Positions 51,187 through 59,216 of a stretch of 64,000 nucleotides of DNA are shown piece by piece. Numbering within the stretch: the first letter of the stretch is position 1; each line of letters starts with the position of its first letter. Below the pieces are notes generated by a model that did not search any database, had not been told where the DNA came from, and worked only from the letters and a program-made list of their open reading frames with translations. The stretch spans positions 1-64,000 of the forward strand of contig JANNNX010000050.1 of the NCBI GenBank assembly GCA_031398745.1, read 5' to 3'. Source of the stretch: JANNNX01 sp031398745. Lineage in GTDB: Bacteria; Actinomycetota; Acidimicrobiia; Acidimicrobiales; CADCSY01. The position numbers were made by a program, and so were the translations under genes.

Positions 51187-51960
51187 TCAGCGCGGGCTAG
51201 TTCTGGAGAACACGGTCCTGGGGCGCGCCGCCAGCTCGCCATCGACGAAGAGATCGACCCTCTCGTTGTAGAAGGCGACCAGCCCGGCGATCTTCTGGCT
51301 CTCGGCCAGTGGGGTCTTGTAGGTCCAGAGGGCATCGTCGACCACCCGATCGCCGAGGTCGATGGACCAGTAGCGGGCCGTCCCCTTGTACGGGCAGTGG
51401 GTCTCGGTGCTCGACGGGCGGAGCCGCTCGAGGGCGACGTCGGTGATGGGTAGGTAGTACCGGGGCGGCAGCCCGGTCTCGAAGAGGATGTGAGGCCGGT
51501 CGCTCTCGGCCACCACCACCCCGTCGATCTCGACCCGCACCCGGCGGGAGCTGGCCAGCACGTCGATCCGGGTATAGGGGCTACGGGGATGGACGAAGAC
51601 CTCCTCGTCCTCCTCCAGCCAGAGGTCCATGGCCGCCCACTCCAGGCGGACCAGGCCCCGCAACTCGTCGATAGGCGAGGCCGGGTACCGCAGCGCGGCG
51701 TCGAGCGCCACCCGCTCGCCGACGCGCACGTCGAAGTGCTGGGCGTCCCCCCGGCTCGGCGAGTGCGAGGTGGTCTCGCTGGCCACCAACACCCCGTCGG
51801 TCACGTCGGCCACCGGGAAGTAGTAGGTCGGGTAGTAGGGCACCTCCCACACCAGTGACGGTCTCCGGGTGTCGGCCACGACCTCCCCGCCGAGCAGCGC
51901 CCGCACCCGCTTCTGCCCCTCCTCGACCCGCACGCGGCCCCGGCCGCTGTCGTCGCTCAT
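51187..51960 (-). CDS. Tandem DUF427 protein
   Basis: The 257-residue protein contains two DUF427 units. RRPSLVWEVPYYPTYYFPVADV is matched by DRPHILFETGLPPRYYLPITDV, and both continue with a Thr/Ser-rich turn and a WAAMDLWLEEDEEVFVH-type ending. DUF427 is a small beta barrel of unknown function, often two per protein in actinobacteria. It is cytosolic. No ribosome binding site or TANNNT box is clear before ATG 51960. It is divergent from an epimerase gene across 142 bp, in which I see no further gene. Confidence 0.88.
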   Translation of the reverse strand: MSDDSGRGRVRVEEGQKRVRALLGGEVVADTRRPSLVWEVPYYPTYYFPVADVTDGVLVASETTSHSPSRGDAQHFDVRVGERVALDAALRYPASPIDELRGLVRLEWAAMDLWLEEDEEVFVHPRSPYTRIDVLASSRRVRVEIDGVVVAESDRPHILFETGLPPRYYLPITDVALERLRPSSTETHCPYKGTARYWSIDLGDRVVDDALWTYKTPLAESQKIAGLVAFYNERVDLFVDGELAARPRTVFSRTSPR

Positions 51961-52102
51961 CGCTCGTCCTCCACCTCGGCCAGGGCGGGGCGCCGCGGTC
52001 CGGGCGCGACAACCGCCGGGACGCAAACGCCATTCCCGAGCGTGGCTGGGGACCGGCGCCGCGGGGGTAACCGTGGGAAACCCCCGAGTCGAGGAGGAGC
52101 CC

Positions 52103-53071
52103 ATGCGGGTCGTGGTCACCGGAGCTTCGGGCAACGTCGGCACCAGCGCACTCGACGTCCTCGAAGCCGACGACGAGGTCGACAGCATCGTCGCCGTGTG
52201 CCGGCGGCCGCCGCTCGTCGATCAGTGGACCAAGACCACCTGGAGGGCAGCCGACGTGGGGATCGACGACCTCGGCCCACTGATGGCGGGCGCCGACGCG
52301 GTGGTCCACCTGGCCTGGCAGATCCAGCCGTCCCACGACGCCGACGCGCTGTGGCGGACGAACATCGTCGGCACCACCCGGGTGCTCGACGCGGCGAGGG
52401 CCGCCGGGGTCGGGACCTTCGTGCACGCCTCCTCGGCCGCCGCGTACTCCCCTCGTCGCCGGGGCGACGAGCGAGTCGACGAGCGGTGGCCCACCGACGG
52501 TGTGCCGGTGGTCGCCTACTCCCGGGAGAAGGCCTACGTCGAGCGCCTGCTCGACGTCGCCGAACTCCGCTACCCCGACCTGCGGGTGGTGCGCCTCCGG
52601 CCGGCGTTCGTCCTCAAGCAGGAGGCGGCGGAAGCGATCCGCACCCACTTCCTCGGACCGCTGGTGCCCCGGGCCACCCTCGGGCGCCTGGCGGTGCGGG
52701 CCCTCACCGACGCGCCGGTGCCGCTCCAGGTCGTCCACAGCGCGGATGTCGGGGCTGCCATCGCCCTGGCCGTGACCGGGAACGCCCGGGGTCCGTTCAA
52801 CCTCGCGGCCGAGCCGACCCTGGGCCGCGACGGCGCCCGCTCGGTGCTCTCGCTGGTGCGGCCGGTGGCCGCCGGCACCTGGCACCTGCGCCTCCAACCG
52901 ACCAGCGGCGGGTGGGTCGACCTACTGCGGTCGGTGCCGATGCTCGACACCACCCGAGCCACCACCGAGCTCGGCTGGTCGCCGCGCTGGGGCGCCCGGG
53001 AGACGGTCGAGGACCTGGTGGCCGGCCTGCGCCGCGGCGCGGCCGGACCCACCCCCGCTCTCGCCGGCTGA
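52103..53071 (+). CDS. NAD(P)-dependent epimerase/reductase, extended SDR
   Basis: The 322-residue protein begins VVVTGASGNVGTSAL (cofactor glycine motif), has VHLAWQIQPSHDADALWRTN, VHASSAAAYSP (catalytic Ser), and YSREKAYVERLL as the YxxxK motif. It resembles actinobacterial SDR reductases more than sugar epimerases. Substrate unknown. GAGGAGGAG lies 6 bases before the ATG, one of the strongest ribosome binding sites in the window. It is followed by a small membrane protein and a VOC protein on the same strand. Confidence 0.87.
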   Translation: MRVVVTGASGNVGTSALDVLEADDEVDSIVAVCRRPPLVDQWTKTTWRAADVGIDDLGPLMAGADAVVHLAWQIQPSHDADALWRTNIVGTTRVLDAARAAGVGTFVHASSAAAYSPRRRGDERVDERWPTDGVPVVAYSREKAYVERLLDVAELRYPDLRVVRLRPAFVLKQEAAEAIRTHFLGPLVPRATLGRLAVRALTDAPVPLQVVHSADVGAAIALAVTGNARGPFNLAAEPTLGRDGARSVLSLVRPVAAGTWHLRLQPTSGGWVDLLRSVPMLDTTRATTELGWSPRWGARETVEDLVAGLRRGAAGPTPALAG

Positions 53072-53130
53072 CCCGGAGGCCTACCCGAGGCCGCCACGCG
53101 GTCGCGGGTGTCGGGCGAGTGAGCCGGCCC

Positions 53131-53136
53131 TACGAT
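53131..53136 (+). promoter_or_regulatory. Candidate -10 box for the small membrane protein / VOC gene pair
   Basis: TACGAT ends 6 bases before the GTG at 53143. This box is the main reason for choosing that start. Confidence 0.45.
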
Positions 53137-53142
53137 CCGGCG

Positions 53143-53361
53143 GTGGAAGTCGCCGTGTTCGCCGGGCTGGTCGTCGTGTCCGGCCTGATCATCTGGGCAA
53201 CCCGTTGGGGACCGCTCTCCGGGGTCGGCCGGTCTGGCCGACCGTCCCTCCTCGCCGCCTTCGGCCGGTTGCTGCTCGGCTCGATGGGCTGGAACCGGCC
53301 CCCGAAGTCCGTCGACGACACCGAAGACACACCCCCGAGCCAACCAAGGAGTCCGCGATGA
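53143..53361 (+). CDS. Small single-pass membrane protein, unknown function
   Basis: This 72-residue protein has one N-terminal membrane helix (about 3-20: VAVFAGLVVVSGLIIWATRW) and a basic, Pro-rich cytosolic tail. The alternative GTG at 53119 would add 8 residues, but GTG 53143 follows a TACGAT box by 6 bases and starts at the helix. Its stop overlaps the ATG of the VOC gene (ATGA), which supports it being translated. No family is recognised. Confidence 0.55.
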   Translation: MEVAVFAGLVVVSGLIIWATRWGPLSGVGRSGRPSLLAAFGRLLLGSMGWNRPPKSVDDTEDTPPSQPRSPR

Positions 53362-53831
53362 CCAGCACCACCCCGGCCCCATCCGGGTACCGCTCGCTGA
53401 ACGCCTACCTGTGCGTGGCGGGTGCCGATGCCGCCATCCGCTTCTACTGCGACATCTTCGGCGCCACCGAGCGCATGCGCCTCGATGGGCCCGACGGCAC
53501 GGTGGGCCACGCCGAGCTCGAGATCGGCGACAGCGTCCTGATGCTGTCCGACGAGTATCCGGGGATGGCCCAGAAGAGCCCCAAGACCCTGGGAGGCACG
53601 CCGGTGAGCCTGAGCGTGTACGTCGACGACGTCGACGACGTCTACGCCCGGGCCATCGCCGCCGGCGCCACCTCGGTGCGGGAGGTCGCCGACCAGTTCT
53701 ACGGCGACCGCAGCGGGCAGGTCCTCGACCCGTTCGGCCACATCTGGGCCATCGCCACCCACGTCGAGGATGTCGACGCCGAGGAGATGGCCCGCCGAGC
53801 CGCCGCGGTCGTCAGCGGCGACAACTCCTAG
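53358..53831 (+). CDS. VOC family protein, PhnB/glyoxalase-like
   Basis: This 157-residue protein has two vicinal-oxygen-chelate beta-alpha-beta units: NAYLCVAGADAAIRFYCDIFGA and VYVDDVDDVYARAIAAGA, and ends DPFGHIWAIATHVEDV, like PhnB-type proteins. Such proteins bind a metal or act as small-molecule lyases or resistance proteins; the function here is unknown. The ATG overlaps the preceding stop by ATGA. It converges on galK across a 40-bp gap. Confidence 0.87.
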   Translation: MTSTTPAPSGYRSLNAYLCVAGADAAIRFYCDIFGATERMRLDGPDGTVGHAELEIGDSVLMLSDEYPGMAQKSPKTLGGTPVSLSVYVDDVDDVYARAIAAGATSVREVADQFYGDRSGQVLDPFGHIWAIATHVEDVDAEEMARRAAAVVSGDNS

Positions 53832-53851
53832 CCGGCGCGGCTCGGGCCGAC

Positions 53852-53871
53852 GCCCGCCCTGCACCGCGGGC
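53852..53871. terminator. Short hairpin in the convergent VOC/galK gap
   Basis: GCCCGC and GCGGGC can pair around an 8-base loop, between two convergent stops. The stem is short and lacks a T-run, so this is only a weak terminator candidate. Confidence 0.25.
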
Positions 53872-54918
53872 TCAGAGAAGCCGGGCGCCGGCCGACGGTC
53901 GGACCCGCCAGCCGTCGAGCGGGGCCCCGGCCTCCACCGCCGCCACCACGCAGCCCCCGAAACCGGCTCCCGTGAGCCGGGCCCCGAGCACGCCGGGGGT
54001 CGCCAAGAGGCGCTCGACGGTGTCGTCGAGGGCGGGCGTCGACACCTCGAAATCGTCCCGGAGGCTGGCGTGGCTGGCCCCGAGCAGGGCTCCGAAGGTC
54101 CGCCGGTCGCCGCTCGCCAGGGCGTCGACTGCGGCCTCGACCCGGGCGTTCTCGCTGAGCACGTGGCGGGCCCGCCGGCGAGCCACGTCGTCGCCGATCG
54201 AGGCCAGGTCGGCGACCACCGCGTCGCGCAGCGGTCCGACGTCGAGCTCGGCCCGGGCCAGCTCGGCCTGGCGCTCGGCGTAGCCCGAGCCGACCAGCGT
54301 CCGCGACTGGCCCGAATGCACGACGACGATGTCGAGCCCATCGGGCAACCCGACCGGGCGAACGGTGCCGGCCCGAGCGTCGAGCAGCAGCGCGGCGCCG
54401 GCCACCCCGGCGGCGCAGGTGAGCTGGTCGAGGATCCCGGTGGGGACCCCGGTGGCCCGCTGCTCGGCTCGCTGGCAGGCGCGGGCCAGCTCGAGGGGCG
54501 AGCCGCCGGCACCTAAAGCCAGGGCCACCGCAAGCTCGAGAGCCGCGCTCGACGACAGTCCGGCGCCGACCGGCAGCGTGGTCTGCACCACCCCCACGAG
54601 TCCCACCGTGGCCCCGATCTCCTGCGCCACCGCGGCCACCACGCGCTCCCACCCAGGACCGGTGGCGCCCGGCCCGGGGCCGACAAGCGCCACGGTGGCC
54701 GGCGCGGCCTCGACATCGGAACGGAGCACGATCCGGTCACCTCCCCGGCGAGCGGTGACGGTCGTACCCAGGTCGATGGCCATGGGCAATGCCAATCCGC
54801 CGGTGGTGTCGGTGTGGTCGCCGATGAGGTTGACCCGACCCGGAGACCAGGCGACCACCTCGTCGCCCTCGTCGCCAGTGCTCCCCTGTCGTCGACCCAC
54901 CCGGCCATGCTCGCTCAT
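53872..54918 (-). CDS. galK: Galactokinase
   Basis: The 348-residue GHMP kinase phosphorylates galactose at C1. SPGRVNLIGDHTDTTGG is the galactokinase signature (Asp replaces the usual Glu in GEHTD), LPVGAGLSSSAALELA is the ATP loop, and LTGAGFGGCVVA is motif 3. It is somewhat shorter than E. coli GalK but has all three motifs. No galT or galE is adjacent, so the galactose 1-phosphate formed must be used by enzymes elsewhere. A divergent TetR begins 93 bp away. Confidence 0.92.
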   Translation of the reverse strand: MSEHGRVGRRQGSTGDEGDEVVAWSPGRVNLIGDHTDTTGGLALPMAIDLGTTVTARRGGDRIVLRSDVEAAPATVALVGPGPGATGPGWERVVAAVAQEIGATVGLVGVVQTTLPVGAGLSSSAALELAVALALGAGGSPLELARACQRAEQRATGVPTGILDQLTCAAGVAGAALLLDARAGTVRPVGLPDGLDIVVVHSGQSRTLVGSGYAERQAELARAELDVGPLRDAVVADLASIGDDVARRRARHVLSENARVEAAVDALASGDRRTFGALLGASHASLRDDFEVSTPALDDTVERLLATPGVLGARLTGAGFGGCVVAAVEAGAPLDGWRVRPSAGARLL

Positions 54919-55011
54919 CTCGACTCCCGGGACCTGGGCCGCGCCGGGCCCTACGCTCGCCGGGTCCAGGCGGCCGCAGCCACCGCCGAGAGCGAAAACC
55001 CCCGAGGAGCC

Positions 55012-55626
55012 GTGCCCGCACTGGTGAGAGGTCGAGGGCGCCCCCGCGACCCGAAGGTCGACACCGCCATCCTGGCCACCGCCACCGCGGTGCTGCGGGA
55101 GCAGGGTTACGCCGGGCTGTCGATGCGCGACGTGGCCGACCGCGCCGGTGTCAGCCGGCAGTCGGTCCACCTCCGCTGGGCGACCAAGGACGAGCTGGTC
55201 ATCGCCGTGCTGCGGCACCACGCCGATCAGGTGCCGATCGATCCCCTGGGAACGATCGACGACGCGATCGCCCGCCTTCACGGCGTGGCGGGCCGGGGCG
55301 ACCTGCCGTTGCTGGCCGGAATCATCACCGAGATGCAGCGGAACCCGGCGCTGGCCCAGGCCTACCGAGACGAGATCGAGCGACCCCGCCGGGCCCGCTT
55401 CGCCGACCTCCTGCGCCACGCCCAGCAGCGGGGCGAGCTGGCCACCGACGTCGACCTGGCCCTGCTCTCGGAGGTGCTGCCCGCGCTCATCCTTCGCCGC
55501 GCCCTGGTCTCGGGCGAGGAGGTGGGTGACGCCTACCTCGACCGCATCCGGCGCACGTTCTTCCCCCCGCCGTCGGGTGGTGCCGGACCGGAGGGCAAGG
55601 GTCGCGGCTCGCCGGCCGCGCTATAG
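55012..55626 (+). CDS. TetR/AcrR family regulator
   Basis: The 204-residue protein has RGRPRDPKVDTAILATATAV (helix 1 with basic arm) and DVADRAGVSRQSVHLRWATK as the helix-turn-helix. The Trp-Ala-Thr-Lys ending is typical of the GRGRPR subgroup. The ligand domain continues to TFFPPPSGG. The GTG has GAGGAG 5 bases upstream; the longer frame from 54814 overlaps galK. It precedes the deleted SDR gene and two luciferase-like oxidoreductases and may control them; the divergent galK is the other possible target. Confidence 0.86.
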   Translation: MPALVRGRGRPRDPKVDTAILATATAVLREQGYAGLSMRDVADRAGVSRQSVHLRWATKDELVIAVLRHHADQVPIDPLGTIDDAIARLHGVAGRGDLPLLAGIITEMQRNPALAQAYRDEIERPRRARFADLLRHAQQRGELATDVDLALLSEVLPALILRRALVSGEEVGDAYLDRIRRTFFPPPSGGAGPEGKGRGSPAAL

Positions 55627-55669
55627 GGTCCAGCCTGGTCCGTGAAATCGGCGGGGACGGGGGAACTCG

Positions 55670-55868
55670 ATGGAGCTCGGGCTCGAAGGTCGGCGGGCGA
55701 TCGTCACCGGCAGCACCGGGTGGTGGGGGCGGTGGGGCTCCCCGGATAGCGGCGGCAGACCCGGCCGACCTGGCCGCCATGATCGTGTTCCTGGCCAGCG
55801 ACGCCGGGCGGAACGTCAACGGCACCAACATCCGGGTCGACACCGGCATCGCCGCGTCGATGGCCTGA
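55670..55868 (+). pseudogene. Short-chain dehydrogenase (SDR) remnant with internal deletion
   Basis: The first 15 codons after the ATG at 55670 read MELGLEGRRAIVTGST, a standard SDR N-terminus with the glycine motif begun. From about 55743, in a different frame, the sequence reads ADPADLAAMIVFLASDAG then NVNGTNIRVDTGIAASMA and a stop at 55866. That is a standard SDR C-terminus. About 190 central residues, including Ser-Tyr-Lys, are missing between them, and the frame is broken. The gene is therefore dead. It lies just before the F420-type oxidoreductases. Confidence 0.8.
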
Positions 55869-55890
55869 GACCCTCGCGACAGGAGACGCC

Positions 55891-56859
55891 ATGAGTTCGA
55901 CCTCCCCCCTGCCCCTTCGGGCGATGGTGATCCTCTCTGAGATGGGTCACCTGATCGACAACCGCGACTTGGCCCAGGTGGTCGAGCTGGGCCGGCTGGC
56001 CGAGGAGATGGGCCTCGACGGCGTGACCATGGGCGATCACGTGGCCATGGGCCCGAACAGCGCGGCCGAGGGCACGCCGACCAACCCGTGGGTCAACCTC
56101 CGCGAGCACCAGCAGCCGCCCGACACGCCCTGGCTCGACCCGCTCCTCACCCTGGCCGCCGTGTCGGCGGTCACCGAGCGGGTGCGGATCGGGACCTGCA
56201 TCCTCATCGCACCGCTGCGCCAGCCGGTGGTGCTGGCCAAGATGCTGGCCAGCCTCGACGTGCTCTCCCGGGGTCGACTCGACGTGGGCATCGGCACCTC
56301 CTGGCAGGCCGAGGAGTACGAGGCGGTGGGCGTGCCCTTCGCCGAGCGGGGCGCCCGGCTCGACGAGCTGATGACCGTCTGCAAGGGCCTGTGGGAGGGT
56401 CCGTTCAGCTACCACTCCGACACCCTTGGGTTCGACGACATCCAGATCGAGCCTCGACCCATCCAGCCCGGCGGCCCGAAGATCTGGTTCGGCGGGCGGC
56501 TGGGGAAGCGGGCGCAACGTCGGATCTCCGACTGGGGGGCGGGGTTCTTCCCCCCGCCCATCCCCGGCACCGATCCTCGTGCCGCGGTCCGCGAGGCCAT
56601 GGAGGCCAAGGGCCGCGACGCCGACCAGCTCGAACTCTGGACGCCGATGCTCGGGGTCTTCCCCGATCCCGACGGCCCGGCCGACCTCGACGCCACCCTG
56701 GAGGGGGCCCGGCGCCAGGTGGACGCCGGCTTCGACACCTTCGTGTTCAGCCCGGGCCACTTCATCCACTCGGTCGACGAGGTCCCCGACGTCTACCGGA
56801 CCGTCGTCTCGTTCTTCGACCAGCTCCGCACCGCCCGCTCGAAAGGGACCACCTCATGA
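55891..56859 (+). CDS. LLM-class F420/flavin-dependent oxidoreductase
   Basis: The 322-residue protein has a luciferase-like TIM-barrel: LAEEMGLDGVTMGDHVAM near the start, RVRIGTCILIAPLRQP, GRLDVGIGTSWQAEEYEAVGV and PKIWFGGRLGKRAQRR. These fit the F420-dependent LLM group common in actinobacteria. It transfers hydride to or from an unknown substrate. AGGAGACGCC precedes the ATG. It is co-translated with a second LLM gene through an ATGA overlap. Confidence 0.88.
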   Translation: MSSTSPLPLRAMVILSEMGHLIDNRDLAQVVELGRLAEEMGLDGVTMGDHVAMGPNSAAEGTPTNPWVNLREHQQPPDTPWLDPLLTLAAVSAVTERVRIGTCILIAPLRQPVVLAKMLASLDVLSRGRLDVGIGTSWQAEEYEAVGVPFAERGARLDELMTVCKGLWEGPFSYHSDTLGFDDIQIEPRPIQPGGPKIWFGGRLGKRAQRRISDWGAGFFPPPIPGTDPRAAVREAMEAKGRDADQLELWTPMLGVFPDPDGPADLDATLEGARRQVDAGFDTFVFSPGHFIHSVDEVPDVYRTVVSFFDQLRTARSKGTTS

Positions 56860-57812
56860 CCACCCGCCCCTGGCATTTCGCCACCTCCATCGGCTTCGGC
56901 GCCCAGACCCGCGACGACATCGTGGCCGAGGCCACCCGGGCCGAGTCGATGGGGTTCTCGACGCTCATCCACTCCGACCACTTCCCCACCACCTTTTCGC
57001 CCTTCCAGGGCCTGCTGGTGGCGGCCGAGGCGACCGAGTCGTTGCGGCTCGGCACCTTCGTGATCGACAACGACTTCCGCCACCCGGCCGTGCTGGCCAA
57101 GGAAGCGGCCTGCCTCGATCTGCTCAGCGGTGGACGCTTCGAGCTCGGCATCGGGGCCGGCTGGATGGCCGGCGAGTACGCCCAGACCGGCATCCCCTTC
57201 GACAAGCCCAGCGTCCGCATCGCCCGGCTGGAGGAGTCACTCCAGATCCTCAAGGGGCTCTTCGGCCAGGGCCCGGTCGACTTCGAGGGCGAGCACTACG
57301 CCATCCAGGGCCTCGAGGGCGCTCCCAAGCCAGCGCAGGCGGGCGGGCCACCCATCCTCATCGGCGGCGGCGGGCCCAAGATCCTGGCCGTGGCCGGCCG
57401 CCACGCCGACATCGTCAGCCTGGCCGCGTCGGCCGGGAGCGGCCACGGCATCGACATCGCCAACACCTCGGCCGCCGCCACCCTCCAGAAGATCGAGTGG
57501 GTGCGGGAGGCGGCCGGTGATCGCTTCGACGAGATCGAGCTCAACGTCATGAGCTTCGGCATCAGCTACGGGGCCGATCGCAAAGCTGCGGCCGAGGAGT
57601 TCCTGGAGCGGATGAAGAGCTCTCCGATGCCGATGGCCGGCGACACCACGGCCGAGGACCTGCTCGACTCGCCCCACTTCCTGTTCGGCACACCGGCGGA
57701 CATGGTCGAGCAGCTCCTCGAGCGCCGGGAGCGCTTCGGCATCTCCTACATGTCCCTCAACGCTCCGGGCGACGAGTTCGCCGAGGTCATCGAGGGCGTG
57801 GCCGGGGCCTGA
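56856..57812 (+). CDS. LLM-class F420/flavin-dependent oxidoreductase
   Basis: The 318-residue protein is a second luciferase-like enzyme: FGAQTRDDIVAEATRAESMG, LRLGTFVIDNDFRHPAVLAKE, FELGIGAGWMAGEYAQTGI and PPILIGGGGPKILAVAGRHAD. This last glycine-rich stretch contacts the phosphate of F420 or FMN in the family. Its ATG overlaps the stop of the previous LLM gene. The pair may form a heteromer or act in one short pathway, but each looks complete. Confidence 0.88.
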   Translation: MTTRPWHFATSIGFGAQTRDDIVAEATRAESMGFSTLIHSDHFPTTFSPFQGLLVAAEATESLRLGTFVIDNDFRHPAVLAKEAACLDLLSGGRFELGIGAGWMAGEYAQTGIPFDKPSVRIARLEESLQILKGLFGQGPVDFEGEHYAIQGLEGAPKPAQAGGPPILIGGGGPKILAVAGRHADIVSLAASAGSGHGIDIANTSAAATLQKIEWVREAAGDRFDEIELNVMSFGISYGADRKAAAEEFLERMKSSPMPMAGDTTAEDLLDSPHFLFGTPADMVEQLLERRERFGISYMSLNAPGDEFAEVIEGVAGA

Positions 57813-57832
57813 CGGGGTCGCCACCGGCACCC

Positions 57833-57865
57833 TTGCCTCCGGGTCGATTGGAACAGTAGGTTCCA
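57833..57865 (+). promoter_or_regulatory. Promoter with embedded palindromic operator
   Basis: TTGCCT (57833-57838) and TAGGTT (57857-57862) lie 18 bp apart and could be -35 and -10. The palindrome TGGAAC-N5-GTTCCA (57849-57865) overlaps the -10, so a repressor bound there would block it. It drives the flavoprotein gene at 57915. Confidence 0.5.
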
Positions 57866-57914
57866 GGCCCACCAACGGCCGTCCGCAGGCCGCCGGACCA
57901 CCGAGGGGAACCGC

Positions 57915-59165
57915 ATGCCGGTCATGGCCCACCCAGGCTTCCTAGACGAGGCCTACCGCACCGAGCGCACGGCCCCGGGCGAGCGAGCCCTCCAGGTGGC
58001 GCGCGACCTGGTGCCCGAGCTGCGCCAGCGAGCGCTCGACATCGAGGACTCCCAGCGGCTGCCCGAGGACGTCATCACCCGGATGGGCGACGCCGGGATG
58101 TTCCTCATGGGCGCCCCCGAGGAGGCCGGCGGCGGCGAGATCGACTACGTGACCCAGTTCCGCATCATGGAGGAGCTGGCCCGGGGCGACGCCTCGGCCG
58201 GCTGGACGATCCTCGTGCACATGGCCGCCGCCTACCTCGCGACCGGGCTGTCGGTCGAGGGCGCCAAGATGCTCTTCGACACCCCCTACACCAACATCGC
58301 CGGCTCCCCCGGGCCCCGCGGTGGGCGGGCGGTGCGGGTCGAGGGTGGCTTCAGGGTCACCGGCGAGTGGTCCTTCGCCTCCAACAGCAAGCACGCCAGC
58401 CACTTCATCGGCGGCTTCTTCATCCTCGACAGCATGGATCAGGAGTTCACCCCAGCCATGGGGCCCGGTGGGATGGGTGCGGGCATGCCCGAGGCCCGGA
58501 CGTTCTTCGCCCCCAAGGCCGACGTCGAGGTGGTCGAGGGCTCGTGGGACACCATTGGCCTGCGGGGCACCCACTCCGGGGCCTTCCGGGTGAGGGACGC
58601 CTTCATCCCCGAGGAGCTGACCTTCAGCCGTGAGTCCTCGAGTGCCCGAGGGGCGCTCACCATCAAGGCCCCGGTGGGGATCGGTGGTCACTCGATGAAC
58701 GCCATCGGCATCGTCCGCCACGCCCTCGAGGAGGTCTACGACATCCTCGAGGTCAAGCACATGGACATGGCCGGAGGCCCGATGGTGCCGCCCGGCCAGC
58801 GCGACGTGGTGGCCCACAAGCTGGCCGAGTGCGAGGCCAAGCTCCGCTCGGTCCGGGCCCTCACCTACGAGGTGCTCGAGAGCGGCACCGCCCTCTACAG
58901 CCGCGACGGCGACGTCGGAAACGAGGAGCGGGAGATCTCGGCCCTCACCAACGTCTACACCTACGCCGCCTGCCGCGAGGTCATGGACGTGCTCTACCGC
59001 CAGGTCGCGACCACGGGCATCTTCAAGGACAGCCCGCTGGAGAAGTGCTACCGGGACATGGCCGCCATGGGAGCCCACGTCAGCCTCCAGGAGATGAACT
59101 ACGCCCTCATCGGCAAGGGCCTCATGGGCCAGGACACGTTCTTCCTCGGCCTGCACTTCGCCTGA
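57915..59165 (+). CDS. Acyl-CoA-dehydrogenase-fold flavoprotein (flavin-dependent monooxygenase group)
   Basis: The 416-residue protein has an N-terminal helical domain (PEDVITRMGDAGMFLMGAPEEAGG), FRIMEELARGDASAGWTI, the beta domain GEWSFASNSKHASHFIGG, and a C-terminal helical bundle. The catalytic Glu region of true acyl-CoA dehydrogenases is not evident. The pattern fits the ACAD-C / group D monooxygenase branch (DszC, HpaB-like) that uses reduced flavin and oxygen. GAGGGGAACCGC precedes the ATG. The palindromic promoter upstream and the TetR downstream suggest specific repression. Confidence 0.83.
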   Translation: MPVMAHPGFLDEAYRTERTAPGERALQVARDLVPELRQRALDIEDSQRLPEDVITRMGDAGMFLMGAPEEAGGGEIDYVTQFRIMEELARGDASAGWTILVHMAAAYLATGLSVEGAKMLFDTPYTNIAGSPGPRGGRAVRVEGGFRVTGEWSFASNSKHASHFIGGFFILDSMDQEFTPAMGPGGMGAGMPEARTFFAPKADVEVVEGSWDTIGLRGTHSGAFRVRDAFIPEELTFSRESSSARGALTIKAPVGIGGHSMNAIGIVRHALEEVYDILEVKHMDMAGGPMVPPGQRDVVAHKLAECEAKLRSVRALTYEVLESGTALYSRDGDVGNEEREISALTNVYTYAACREVMDVLYRQVATTGIFKDSPLEKCYRDMAAMGAHVSLQEMNYALIGKGLMGQDTFFLGLHFA

Positions 59166-59176
59166 TCCGGTGGGGA

Positions 59177-59216
59177 CCCGACAAGGCCGGCGCCCTAGGG
59201 TGCCGGCCTTGTCGGG
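59177..59216. other. 40-bp near-perfect inverted repeat after the flavoprotein gene, over the tetR start
   Basis: Two 19-base arms (beginning CCCGACAAGGCCGGC and ending GCCGGCCTTGTCGGG) pair with one mismatch that would be G-U in RNA, around a 2-base centre. It starts 12 bases after the flavoprotein stop and contains both candidate starts of the next tetR. It could be a terminator, an operator, or both. Confidence 0.6.
59196..59201 (+). promoter_or_regulatory. Candidate -10 box inside the inverted repeat
   Basis: TAGGGT ends 7 bases before the TTG at 59209, one possible tetR start. It would place the promoter at the centre of the 59177-59216 inverted repeat, allowing autorepression. Confidence 0.35.
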
